Assembly: GCA_030831165.1 (NCBI GenBank)
Contig: JAURLP010000036.1
Span: 125,825 to 189,824 of the forward strand
Length of the DNA: 64,000 nucleotides
Origin: Gammaproteobacteria bacterium
GTDB lineage: Bacteria; Pseudomonadota; Gammaproteobacteria; Pseudomonadales; Pseudohongiellaceae
Direction: 5' to 3'
Shown: piece by piece, positions 27,870 to 36,734 of the stretch
Position numbering within the stretch: position 1 is the first letter of the stretch
How the letters are laid out: the number at the start of each line of letters is the position of its first letter
Made by a program: the position numbers and the translations under genes
Notes under the pieces: model-generated
Told to the model about the DNA's origin: nothing
Databases searched by the model: none
What the model saw: only the letters and a program-made list of their open reading frames with translations

Positions 27870-28442
27870 TTGAAAAGAGTGACTCCGGATTTTGACAAGG
27901 TAGCTACTTTACTAAGCAATAATAAAATTTTTAATTCAGCCTCTGAATTACACGGTATTATTTGTGGGCAGTTATGTGCTGGTGGTAAACAATTTGATGC
28001 AACATTAACAGGACACTTGCTGGGTCTTGAAAATAAGCCCAGCAAAATAATAAGTGATTTGATACTACGCTTGCAGATCAATATCCGTGAGCAACTGGAA
28101 TCCGATGATTTTTCATTTCAGCTTCTTTTGCCAGATGATGAGGAGGAGCTGCCCATACGGTTACATGCTGTGAGTAACTGGTGTGAAGGCTTTATTTCAG
28201 GTTTTGGAGGGGCTTTTGCAAAAGGTGATGGTTCATTACTTGAAGAAACCCGTGAAGTACTAAAAGACTACACTGCTATTGCAAATGTTGAAGATACTGA
28301 AGAGGATGGGCTTGAAGATGGTGAGCAGGATTTTATGGAGGTGCTGGAATATATAAGGATGGCTACGTATTCAGTTTTTTTGCAAAATCAATCTGAAAAC
28401 AAAAATTTTGTAACAGGTCGCAATGAAAATAACCTGCATTAA
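27870..28442 (+). CDS. UPF0149 family protein (YgfB/YecA-like)
   Basis: All-helical cytoplasmic protein of 190 residues. The family pattern is present: SASELHGIICGQLCAGG near the start, LPDDEEELPIRLHAVSNWCEGFISGFGGAF in two parts in the middle, and a very acidic C-terminal segment ending EYIRMATYSVFL. Homologs lie upstream of pepP and ubiH in many gammaproteobacteria, as here. YgfB in Pseudomonas acts as a transcriptional modulator; whether that applies here is unknown. The start is TTG 27870 or GTG 27879; neither has a strong ribosome site. Confidence 0.88.
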   Translation: MKRVTPDFDKVATLLSNNKIFNSASELHGIICGQLCAGGKQFDATLTGHLLGLENKPSKIISDLILRLQINIREQLESDDFSFQLLLPDDEEELPIRLHAVSNWCEGFISGFGGAFAKGDGSLLEETREVLKDYTAIANVEDTEEDGLEDGEQDFMEVLEYIRMATYSVFLQNQSENKNFVTGRNENNLH

Positions 28443-28473
28443 GAACAGTTAATGAGATATAGATTAAAAACAT

Positions 28474-29787
28474 ATGAGTATTAAAAAAAGTGAATTTATA
28501 AAACGTCGTAAAGATTTAATGGCACATATGGAGCCGGATAGTATTGCTATCCTGGCTTCAGCCAGAACGGCTTTGCGTAATGGCGATGCTGATTATGCAT
28601 ACCGGCAGAATAGTGACTTTTACTATCTAACAGGGTTTGCTGAGCCCGAGGCAGTGCTGGTTCTCATTCCCGGCAGAGAGAAAGGAGAGTGTTTGCTTTT
28701 TTGTCAGGAAAAAGATCCGATGAAGGAATTATGGAATGGTAAATTACTTGGCCCTGAAGCGGCTATTGAAACACTCGGGCTTGATGATAGTTTTCCAATA
28801 ACTGACATAGATGACATTCTTCCAGGCTTAATTGAGGGGCGTGATCGAGTGTATTCTCCTATGGGGAAAGATGAGGCCTTTGACCACAAAGTGATGGAAT
28901 GGGTTCGCGTTATTCGAAGTAAAGTGCGCAGTGGCGCGCACCCACCAGGAGAGTTTTTGGTGCTTGATCATTTGTTGCATGAAATGCGTTTGATTAAATC
29001 CAAAACAGAAATTGATTTAATGAAAAGGTCTGCACAGATTGCCGTAGCCGCACATAAGCGTGCTATGCAGGTATGTAAACCAGGAATGAATGAATATGAG
29101 TTAGAAGCAGAATACCTCTATGAATTTACACGTAACGGTTGTCATGCTCCAGCCTACAATTCGATTGTTGCCGGTGGCGATAACGCTTGCATTTTGCACT
29201 ATATCGAAAATAACCAGAAGCTTAATGATGGTGATTTAGTGCTAATAGATGCAGGTTGTGAATACGAATACTATGCCTCAGATATAACCCGAACTTTTCC
29301 GGTTAACGGAAAGTTTAATCCAGAACAAAAAGTTGTTTATGAGCTTGTTTTGGAAGCCCAGTTGGAAGCGATAAAAACAATAAAGCCAGGTGCGCATTGG
29401 GATGAACCCCATAAGCGCACGGTAGAGGTTATCACCACTGGCCTGGTTGAGCTTGGATTGCTTGAGGGTAAGATTGAAACCTTAATTGAAGAAGGTGCGT
29501 ATCGTGACTTTTATATGCACAGGGCTGGTCATTGGCTTGGCATGGATGTGCATGATGTTGGAGATTACAAGATTGAGGGTAGCTGGCGTTTATTGGAAGC
29601 AGGTATGGTAATGACGGTTGAACCTGGCATTTACATATCTTCTAATAATGACAAGGTTGATAAAAAATGGCGCGGAATTGGCATTCGGATTGAAGATGAT
29701 GTTGTTGTCACCAGAAAGGGTTGTGAAATTCTCACGCAAGGACTGGCGAAAACTGTCGATGAAATAGAATCCTTTATGGCTGCTTGA
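28474..29787 (+). CDS. pepP: Xaa-Pro aminopeptidase P
   Basis: Manganese-dependent M24B peptidase that removes an N-terminal residue preceding proline. An AMP_N domain (about 1-130, with ARTALRNGDADYAYRQNSDF) is followed by the pita-bread catalytic domain. Metal ligands are visible: LIDAGCEYEYYASDITRTFP (two Asp), HRAGHWLGMDVHD (His), VEPGIYI and GIRIEDDVVV (two Glu). The 437-residue length is standard. It begins a tight run with ubiH (one base between) as in E. coli. Confidence 0.96.
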   Translation: MSIKKSEFIKRRKDLMAHMEPDSIAILASARTALRNGDADYAYRQNSDFYYLTGFAEPEAVLVLIPGREKGECLLFCQEKDPMKELWNGKLLGPEAAIETLGLDDSFPITDIDDILPGLIEGRDRVYSPMGKDEAFDHKVMEWVRVIRSKVRSGAHPPGEFLVLDHLLHEMRLIKSKTEIDLMKRSAQIAVAAHKRAMQVCKPGMNEYELEAEYLYEFTRNGCHAPAYNSIVAGGDNACILHYIENNQKLNDGDLVLIDAGCEYEYYASDITRTFPVNGKFNPEQKVVYELVLEAQLEAIKTIKPGAHWDEPHKRTVEVITTGLVELGLLEGKIETLIEEGAYRDFYMHRAGHWLGMDVHDVGDYKIEGSWRLLEAGMVMTVEPGIYISSNNDKVDKKWRGIGIRIEDDVVVTRKGCEILTQGLAKTVDEIESFMAA

Positions 29788-29788
29788 T

Positions 29789-31057
29789 ATGGCAGGTAAA
29801 CAACCCACACGATACGACCAATATGATGTAATTATTATTGGTGCTGGTATGGTAGGCCTTAGTCTGGCTCTTACCCTTCAAAAAATGCTGACTGAAAAAG
29901 CAGCAAGCACTTTCCCTAAAATTTTATTGCTTGAATCCAAGCCCATTCAAAGCAATCAGGCCTTACAGCCTGGTTTTGATGTGCGCTCAACAGTTTTGTC
30001 CTATGGCACCGTGGCTTATCTGAAAAAACTTGACATCTGGGACGCACTGGAGCCAGCTGCGGAGCCTATTAGTACCATTCATGTTTCAGATCAGAATCAC
30101 TTTGGTAATGCCACAATAAAGGCAAAAGAAGCGGGTGTTGAGGCGCTGGGCTATGTTGTTGAGAATCAGGCAATTGGAATTGAACTCAATCGAGCATTAC
30201 TAGAATCTTCAGAACAGCTGGAAGTTCTGAGTCCCGTTCAGGTGAATGATATTTCTCATCAACAACAGGCGGCCTTGCTTGAATGTCAGAGTAATAATGA
30301 GCATTTTAGCCTGCAAACCTCACTTGTCGTGTTGGCTGAAGGCGGGCGTTCAGGTTTAAGCAAGAACTTGGGTATTTATCGCAAGCAAAAAGAATATAGG
30401 CAAGTCGCTATCATTGCTAATGTGGGATTGAGTCAAGGCCATAATAATGTTGCTTATGAACGTTTTACACCTAATGGGCCTTTGGCCGTTTTACCTTTGA
30501 CAAATTACAAGGAAGAGAATCGAGCTGCTTTGGTTTGGACTCAACAGGCAGATTCTTACAAGGAGATTTTTGAATTAAGTGATGAGGATTTTCTTGGCAA
30601 GTTACAGAAAGAGTTTGGGCAACGACTGGGTACAATTTTAAAGGTAGGAGAGCGCGCAGCTTTTCCGCTCAGTCTGCAGGAAGCAGAAGAGCAGATTAGG
30701 CATAATCTGGTGCTACTAGGAAATGTTGCGCACGCACTACATCCAGTAGCGGGTCAAGGCTTTAATCTTGCTTTCAGGGATATGATGCGATTGGCAGAAA
30801 ATATTTCTGACTCCTTCAAACATGGAAAAAATCCTGGTGACTTTTCCCAATTACAAAAATATTTAGCTTCCACACAAGATGACCAAATGAAAACGATTGG
30901 TTTCAGTCATTACCTGACCCAATTCTTTTCAAGTAATCAGTGGGCCTTGGTGTGGTATAGAAAGTTTGGCTTGTTAAGTATAGATGTATTGCCCCCGCTA
31001 AAGCAGATTTTAAGCAGACAGGCAATGGGGATGAGTGACAGAATGGTAAAACTATGA
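29789..31057 (+). CDS. ubiH: FAD-dependent 2-octaprenyl-6-methoxyphenol hydroxylase
   Basis: Flavin monooxygenase of ubiquinone synthesis. The 422-residue product has the dinucleotide fold VIIIGAGMVGLSLALTLQ near residue 15, a central VVLAEGGRSGLSKNLGI and the FAD motif VLLGNVAHALHPVAGQGFNL near residue 310. The GNxAH variant of GDxxH is typical of UbiH. It starts one base after the pepP stop. The usual second hydroxylase (ubiI) does not follow; a DUF4440-like gene overlaps its end instead. Confidence 0.92.
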   Translation: MAGKQPTRYDQYDVIIIGAGMVGLSLALTLQKMLTEKAASTFPKILLLESKPIQSNQALQPGFDVRSTVLSYGTVAYLKKLDIWDALEPAAEPISTIHVSDQNHFGNATIKAKEAGVEALGYVVENQAIGIELNRALLESSEQLEVLSPVQVNDISHQQQAALLECQSNNEHFSLQTSLVVLAEGGRSGLSKNLGIYRKQKEYRQVAIIANVGLSQGHNNVAYERFTPNGPLAVLPLTNYKEENRAALVWTQQADSYKEIFELSDEDFLGKLQKEFGQRLGTILKVGERAAFPLSLQEAEEQIRHNLVLLGNVAHALHPVAGQGFNLAFRDMMRLAENISDSFKHGKNPGDFSQLQKYLASTQDDQMKTIGFSHYLTQFFSSNQWALVWYRKFGLLSIDVLPPLKQILSRQAMGMSDRMVKL

Positions 31058-31434
31058 CGACAGATTTATCCGCAATATCTAATTTGCATTCTCTTCTTTT
31101 AAGCCAAGAAAAAAGTCTACTGCATGATGTGTTTTCTGAAAAAACGGAGCATTTACTGGCTGAGAAACTTTGGGAAATAGCCGTAGATGGCACTAGCCAA
31201 AGCCGAGACGAAATTTGTAATTGGCTAAGTCAAAAATCATCTGCCACACGCTGGCAGTTCAAAAATTTTAAAGTACAAAGTTTAAGTGATGAAGTTGCCC
31301 TGACTACTTATTGGGCAAAAATGGTCGCACCGACTACCTCGGAATCTAAAGGGGCCTTGCATAGCTCGATCTGGAAATTGAATAAAGCAGGAGTTTGGCA
31401 AATGGCTTTCCATCAGGCGACGCAATTAAAATAA
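31054..31434 (+). CDS. DUF4440/NTF2-like protein
   Basis: 126-residue cytoplasmic protein with a four-base ATGA overlap with ubiH, so it is translationally coupled. The pattern LHSLLLSQEKSLLHDVFSEK, then WQFKNFKVQSLSDEVALTTY and HSSIWKLNKAGVWQMAFHQ fits the NTF2-like cone fold of DUF4440 proteins, which mostly lack an assigned activity. A role in quinone metabolism is suggested only by position. Confidence 0.75.
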   Translation: MTTDLSAISNLHSLLLSQEKSLLHDVFSEKTEHLLAEKLWEIAVDGTSQSRDEICNWLSQKSSATRWQFKNFKVQSLSDEVALTTYWAKMVAPTTSESKGALHSSIWKLNKAGVWQMAFHQATQLK

Positions 31435-31461
31435 TAAACTTTCGAATATCTGAATTAATTT

Positions 31462-32730
31462 TTAGCCGCCGAAAGTAAATTTTAAGATATAAAAGAAGAT
31501 TATAGCCAGTAGAGCACCTACAGGTATTGTCACCACCCAGGAAATAATGATTCGTTTGATAATGCCAAGATCAAGCGCTTTAGTGCCCGCCCGTGCTAAT
31601 CCTACACCCAGCACAGCACCGACGAGAGTATGAGTTGTTGAAATCGGGATGCCCGTGGCTGAGGCCAGAACCACAGTCGTAGCGGCAGAGAGCTCAGCAG
31701 AAAACCCCAGCGTTGGAGTAAGGTGGGTGATTTTTTTACCAATGGTGGCCATCACTCTGTGGCCATACATCATTAAACCGGCAACGATACCAATGCCTCC
31801 TAAAAATAGAATCCAGATTGGCATGGCCGACTCCTGAGAAACCTGCCCTGAGCGCACGACAGCATTGACAGCGGCCAGAGGCCCGATTGCATTGGCCACA
31901 TCATTCGAGCCGTGAGCAAAGGCCATGCTACAGGCGGTGAAAATCATTAAGGTGGCAAATATTTTCTCGATCCTGCTTAAATGTAATTCATGGTCTTCAT
32001 CTATATGTGGTTCGACCTTGGTTTGCATGTATATTCCAATTACCATGACAAATAATCCAATGGCGGCTGATGCTGCCATAGATTCCAGGAAACTGGCATC
32101 CAGGCCTACATGTGTGAGGCCTTTTAAAAAAGTCACCATTGAAATCATGAAGCCAACCAGGAACATATAAATAGGGATATAGCGTCTGGCATTTAATATC
32201 GGATTGGTTGTATCAAGAATCAGAATGCAAACAGACCGATAGATAATAAAGGCGAAAATTCCCGCTATCAGTGGAGAGCTGACCCAGCTCATGACGATTG
32301 TACCGACTTTAACCCAGCTAACCGAATCAACCCCGAGACCAACGGCAGCAAAACCTACAATAGCTCCAACAATTGAGTGTGTGGTAGAGACAGGCCAGCC
32401 TTTCATTGAGGCAATCAGTAGCCATACTGCAGCCGCAAGTAGGGCAGATAACATGCCGTAAACCAGTAATTCCGGGGTGCCTGCCAATAGTGCTGGATCA
32501 ACAATACCTCTTCGGATAGTCGATGTTACCTGACCGCCCGCCAAAAAAGCTCCAGTAAATTCAAATACAGCCGCAATGAGAATTGCTTGCTTTAAGGTAA
32601 TAGCTCCGGAACCAACAGAAGTCCCCATGGCGTTAGCAACATCATTTGCACCAATACCCCAGGCCATAAAAAAGCCAAATAGTATGGCTAAACCGAGTAG
32701 AATGGTGCTGTATTCGCTAAGGATATCCAC
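31462..32730 (-). CDS. pit: Inorganic phosphate transporter, PiT family
   Basis: Low-affinity phosphate symporter with about 10-12 transmembrane helices, 422 residues. The two family repeats are visible: GIGANDVANAMGTSVGSGA near residue 26 and AHGSNDVANAIGPLAAV near residue 273. Each repeat also has a second motif: STTHSIVGAIVGF and STTHTLVGAVLG. It is not accompanied by the PhoU-like DUF47 gene found beside many pit genes. The high-affinity pst system lies 9 kb away, so the cell has both routes for phosphate. Confidence 0.95.
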   Translation of the reverse strand: MDILSEYSTILLGLAILFGFFMAWGIGANDVANAMGTSVGSGAITLKQAILIAAVFEFTGAFLAGGQVTSTIRRGIVDPALLAGTPELLVYGMLSALLAAAVWLLIASMKGWPVSTTHSIVGAIVGFAAVGLGVDSVSWVKVGTIVMSWVSSPLIAGIFAFIIYRSVCILILDTTNPILNARRYIPIYMFLVGFMISMVTFLKGLTHVGLDASFLESMAASAAIGLFVMVIGIYMQTKVEPHIDEDHELHLSRIEKIFATLMIFTACSMAFAHGSNDVANAIGPLAAVNAVVRSGQVSQESAMPIWILFLGGIGIVAGLMMYGHRVMATIGKKITHLTPTLGFSAELSAATTVVLASATGIPISTTHTLVGAVLGVGLARAGTKALDLGIIKRIIISWVVTIPVGALLAIIFFYILKFTFGG

Positions 32731-33058
32731 AAGAGCCTCTAGGGAAGGTAGTATAGATCAAGGTGAGTAATACGAATTTGATACAACATTTTTAATATTA
32801 TTCTTCTATCCAACTTCTGTTTGAAGTGAGTTCATTATACATTTGACCAATCAAGAAGCTAGGGTTGGATGTCAAATGCCCAGGATAAATTTTGCTTAGC
32901 CATTAAAAAGCATCGCCATTGTTATGGCTTAAGATATACAAGCGATGCGCTTTTTTTGTTAGAGTGAATGACATCCATAAATGTTTTGTAAGTTTAAAAT
33001 TTTCAGTGCAGCATCCAAGGCCTGCTAATCATCTTAACAATAGAAAAGGTTAATTTTT
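32731..33058. other. Divergent gap between pit and helicase gene, with terminator-like hairpin
   Basis: 328 non-coding bases. GCATCGC (32910-32916) and GCGATGC (32942-32948) form a stem around a smaller GCCAT/ATGGC hairpin. A run of seven T follows on the plus strand, and five T follow on the minus strand after the mirrored arm. As both adjacent genes point away from here, this looks like a terminator without an upstream gene: a leader attenuator of the helicase or the end of a small RNA. The rest of the gap shows nothing I can name. Confidence 0.5.
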
Positions 33059-34426
33059 TTGAAAGAACAACAGCCAAAATTTTCTGAGTATGATTTAAAT
33101 GAACGTTTGCTGAAAGCACTGGCAAAACTTCAACTCGAAACTTGTATGCCAATACAAGCTAAAATGTTACCTGTGGCACTGGGAGGTGCGGATATTCTAG
33201 CTAACGCTGAAACGGGGAGTGGTAAAACGATTGCCTATTTGTTGCCTGTTCTGCAAAAAATTATTCAACAGCCATCTCCGAATACGGCTACGCGTTGTTT
33301 GATTCTTGTTCCTACCAGGGAGCTAGCTTTACAAATTGATGCTGAATGTAAAGCGCTGTCTGGTTTTAGCCAAATCCATTGTTTGACCCTAATTGGAGGG
33401 CTTTCTTTTAGAGAGCAAAAAGCCTTAATTAGAAAAAACCCTGAGATCCTGATTGCAACACCGGGGCGTATTCTTGAGCACATCAATAAAGCGTCTGTGG
33501 ATTTACAGGATTTAGAATTTTTAATTCTGGATGAAGCAGATCGTATGCTGGATATGGGTTTTCGGGAAGATGTCTTTTTGATTTGCGGGGCCTGTAAAAG
33601 TGAAAAACAAACATTTCTGCTATCTGCAACTTTGCAGCATGCCGGGATAGAAAAAGTTGCCGCTACATTTTTAAACAAAGCTGTTCATATAGAAGATGGA
33701 AAATACCGACAACAAGAAAATAATATTCAGCAACGTATAGTCTTAGCCGATGCAGTTGAGCATAAAAACCAACTTATCACCAAACTCTTACAGAACGAGA
33801 GCCATCAAAAAGTATTGATTTTCACCAATACCAGAACCCAGGCAATGAAATTGAATGCTTATCTGCATTATAAAAAATTTCCTGTGGATTATTTGCATGG
33901 AGAGTTAAGCCAGGAAGAAAGACAAACTGTCATGCAGCGATTTCGCAATGGCAAGACAACGATACTTGTTGCAACAGACCTTGCTGCAAGAGGTCTGGAT
34001 ATTGAAGATCTGGATTTGGTAATAAATTTTGATATGGCGCGATCTGGTGATGACTACCTGCACCGAATTGGAAGAACCGGGAGAGCAGGCAAATCCGGTA
34101 CGGCAATTTCACTTATCAACGCAAATGATTGGAATTTAAGTCAAAGTATTTCACGGTACCTGAATATTGAGTTTGAACTTTTTGCAGTTAAGGGCTTGGA
34201 AGCTAAATTTAAAGGCAAGGTAGAAAAACGGTCCAAGAAAAATCCAATTAAAGGTGATAAAAAGAAAGCTTCCTCGGCCAACCTGCCTGATAAACCCAAG
34301 GGAATACCCAAGGCAAAACAACGTCATCGAAACAAAAAGAATGTAGGGATGCGCCGAAAGCCGTCGCAGGAAAAGTCCTTGCAACTAGAGAATGATGGTC
34401 TTCAACCATTGAAAAAAAAGCCATAG
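33059..34426 (+). CDS. DEAD-box RNA helicase (SrmB/RhlE-like)
   Basis: Second RNA helicase of the window. It opens FSEYDLNERLLKALAKL, close to SrmB-type proteins. Motifs are PIQAKMLPVAL, ANAETGSGKT near residue 55, PTRELAL, ATPGRILEH, DEADRMLDMGF, SAT, VATDLAARGLDI and HRIGRTGRAGK. The C-terminal tail from about residue 380 is rich in Lys, Pro and Arg. No DbpA RNA-binding domain is present. Start is a TTG at 33059 and no ATG fits the conserved opening; the ribosome site is weak. 455 residues. SrmB functions in early large-subunit assembly, a likely role by inference. Confidence 0.9.
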   Translation: MKEQQPKFSEYDLNERLLKALAKLQLETCMPIQAKMLPVALGGADILANAETGSGKTIAYLLPVLQKIIQQPSPNTATRCLILVPTRELALQIDAECKALSGFSQIHCLTLIGGLSFREQKALIRKNPEILIATPGRILEHINKASVDLQDLEFLILDEADRMLDMGFREDVFLICGACKSEKQTFLLSATLQHAGIEKVAATFLNKAVHIEDGKYRQQENNIQQRIVLADAVEHKNQLITKLLQNESHQKVLIFTNTRTQAMKLNAYLHYKKFPVDYLHGELSQEERQTVMQRFRNGKTTILVATDLAARGLDIEDLDLVINFDMARSGDDYLHRIGRTGRAGKSGTAISLINANDWNLSQSISRYLNIEFELFAVKGLEAKFKGKVEKRSKKNPIKGDKKKASSANLPDKPKGIPKAKQRHRNKKNVGMRRKPSQEKSLQLENDGLQPLKKKP

Positions 34427-34488
34427 CTTCAGATCCATGATATCTTCAAAAATATTCATGTTACTAATTGATATATATATAACTAAAG

Positions 34489-35079
34489 ATGGCCTTAAAA
34501 CAGATCAAGCCAGCGGATGGAAGCAGGGCTGTTATTGGATCCCAAGAAACGGTTTTGCTTGGGCAGCCTCCAGAAGTTCTTAAAGGCTTACTAATTCATA
34601 ATATTAGTCACTTTGATACTTTAGTGCTTTGTGATTCTCAGAAAAAAGATGGTTCCCTACTGAACAATCTTGAATTTCCCTTATATTTTTTCTTATTTGT
34701 TGCAAAAGGCATAGAAAAGGGACGCTTACTAAATTTAGTTGGCGAAGCTGAAGATATTTCTCGTGCGCTCAGAATATTACGCTTAACTTTGCTGGGTCCA
34801 ACCAAGGCTGAACTTGATAACTGGGGAACTGAAGAAAAATTAAAAAAGGAATGGTTAGGAGCCTCAAAAAAGCTTGCCTTGAAAAATAAAAAAAATCAGG
34901 TAAGAGAGGTTGAGAGTTTTTTTAATTTTGTTCCTTTTGTGGATGATGAAGCCAAGACTTCTCATTTCACGATTAAATATTTAGGCCATGATAAATACCA
35001 GCTAAGTTATGAAAGTGAAGCTTCCATAAAAATCAATTTACAGGAGGATTCTGAAATTAATTCTCCCTATTTGATGTAG
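34489..35079 (+). CDS. N-terminal segment of an MBL/cyclic-nucleotide-binding protein, cut by an in-frame amber codon
   Basis: 196 codons from ATG 34489 to a TAG at 35077. The product contains LPLYFFLFV-like hydrophobic text (FPLYFFLFVAKGIEKGRLL) and RALRILRLTLLGPTKAELDN. I believe these belong to the N-terminal domain found ahead of an MBL domain in a family of large proteins with cyclic-nucleotide-binding domains. The same reading frame continues without any other stop past the TAG through to 36651. The simplest reading is one ancestral gene of about 720 codons with a single nonsense codon. It could be a true mutation, suppressed read-through or a sequence error. Confidence 0.7.
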   Translation: MALKQIKPADGSRAVIGSQETVLLGQPPEVLKGLLIHNISHFDTLVLCDSQKKDGSLLNNLEFPLYFFLFVAKGIEKGRLLNLVGEAEDISRALRILRLTLLGPTKAELDNWGTEEKLKKEWLGASKKLALKNKKNQVREVESFFNFVPFVDDEAKTSHFTIKYLGHDKYQLSYESEASIKINLQEDSEINSPYLM

Positions 35080-35175
35080 CCGGATTTTATCCCAAGGGAT
35101 CTGGTCAAACTCGGGCTAGAGATACTTGGGAGCGCTTCCGGTTTTACGGCAAACGAACCTTGCACAAGTCTGGCC

Positions 35176-36651
35176 TTGTGCTACAACGGTGATTACATTT
35201 TAATTGATTCACTGCCTTATCTTGATAAGCACCTGTTTGCTCGTGGCATTTCTAAAAACCAGATTTCTACAGTGTTTTTGACGCATTTACATGATGGTCA
35301 TTGTGCTCTATTTTCCCTGTTACTCATGCCTCGCAAGGTGAATATTATTAGCACCAGAGAAATCTATGAAATGGCAATGGATAAACTAAGTTGTAATTTA
35401 AACTGGGATATCCATGTGGTGAAAAGTTTTTTTGAATTTACTGAAGTCGTACCAGATGAAAGCATAAATTATTATGGTCTGGAAATAAAAACCCATACAA
35501 CTGTGCATAGCATACCTACCATAGGTGCAACATTTTCAACCACTTACAAAGGTCTGACCAGAAGAATATGTGTGATAGGCGATAACCATGGAATGAGCGC
35601 TGTTAGGGAAATGGTTGAAGAAGGTATCGTCAGTGTAGAAACTTTTAATAAATTACAGACTATTTTTACTACCCGTTTTGATCTTTTGCTCGCTGATGGC
35701 GGTGCTGGCGCAATCCATGGTGATTCTGCAGATGCCTTAAAGTCTGATTCCGACCGAGTTGTTTTTGTACATGTTGAGCATTTATCAAACAGATTCAATA
35801 CAACTTTTTCTCTGGCCAGTTCTGGCAAGCGCTATACAGTCATGGATGGCGATAGCAGTATTTATACATCATTAATGAATCATTATTTATCAGTGTGGCT
35901 GGGAGAACCCTTGTCAAATCGTTGGGGTCGCAGCATTCTTGCCGAAGAAGAAGTCAGACGCTATAACAAAGGAGATGTCATTATGGTGCAAGGCGCGCAA
36001 AGCCGAGGCACTGTATTTTTGATATTAACCGGATACTGTGAAGTTGTCGTTTCTAATGAAGGCGAGCTGGAATCAATTGCGACCCTCCAGGCAAGCGAAG
36101 TCATCAGAGAGATGGCAATTATCAACGGTGCAAGAAAACGTAATGCCAGTGTTGTTGCCAGTTCGCCCGTTTCAGTCTGTGTTTTTTCTGAGAAAACTTT
36201 TGATGCTTTCATTAGTAGCGAAGGACACAGAGAAAAAATATTGAAACGTTGGCAATTACGTCAACAGATACATCAGTTACCACAATTTCATGGGCTTATT
36301 TCAACAGTGCTTGAACGAGTTGCATATATTGCTGAGTTTGAGCCTTTAAAGGCTGGCATGTTGCTGTCGATCAATGAATCCTATTGGTATCTATTGGCCT
36401 CGGGAAAAGCGGTTTTTAATGGACTGGAGAATCTGGAAGTAGGAGCAGAGCTTGGCTATTGCCCGTTTATGGAGCCTAAAACAGGAAAATTAAGAGCCCT
36501 AGAGGACAGCCAGCTATTTAAAATACCAAAAGACAAAATTGAGCAGTTTATATTTGAAGTCCCTCAATTTTCATACTTAATCAGAAAATATCGAATAGAG
36601 ACTGATGTTTCTGAGATAAACTGGTTGAGGGGGAAGGTGTATATCCAGTGA
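35176..36651 (+). CDS. MBL-fold plus cyclic-nucleotide-binding domain protein (C-terminal part of split gene)
   Basis: Continues the frame of the preceding segment. Codons from 35080 already read as protein (PDFIPRDLVKLGLEILGSAS), so the listed TTG at 35176 is only a formal start. An MBL fold opens with ILIDSLPYLDKHL and VFLTHLHDGHC. The metal motif is HLHDGH where HxHxDH is usual, so the Asp is shifted or missing. VIGDNHGMS and ADGGAGAIHGD follow. Near residue 260 a cNMP-binding domain starts (YNKGDVIMVQGAQSRGTVFL), and a degenerate second one follows at the end. The gene ends 83 bases before phoB. Signal sensed and reaction, if any, are unknown. Confidence 0.75.
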   Translation: MCYNGDYILIDSLPYLDKHLFARGISKNQISTVFLTHLHDGHCALFSLLLMPRKVNIISTREIYEMAMDKLSCNLNWDIHVVKSFFEFTEVVPDESINYYGLEIKTHTTVHSIPTIGATFSTTYKGLTRRICVIGDNHGMSAVREMVEEGIVSVETFNKLQTIFTTRFDLLLADGGAGAIHGDSADALKSDSDRVVFVHVEHLSNRFNTTFSLASSGKRYTVMDGDSSIYTSLMNHYLSVWLGEPLSNRWGRSILAEEEVRRYNKGDVIMVQGAQSRGTVFLILTGYCEVVVSNEGELESIATLQASEVIREMAIINGARKRNASVVASSPVSVCVFSEKTFDAFISSEGHREKILKRWQLRQQIHQLPQFHGLISTVLERVAYIAEFEPLKAGMLLSINESYWYLLASGKAVFNGLENLEVGAELGYCPFMEPKTGKLRALEDSQLFKIPKDKIEQFIFEVPQFSYLIRKYRIETDVSEINWLRGKVYIQ

Positions 36652-36734
36652 AGAGTATCTTTACCAAAGCTTAACATCTTCATGTTAATCTCCAGTGATC
36701 CTGATTAATATTCGGATATTAAGAGATATCAGCT

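Noticed and set aside
32876..32895. Sequence AGGATAAATTTTGC resembling the arm of the repeat at 10254
   Set aside because: Only about 12 bases match and no second arm exists; likely chance in AT-rich DNA.
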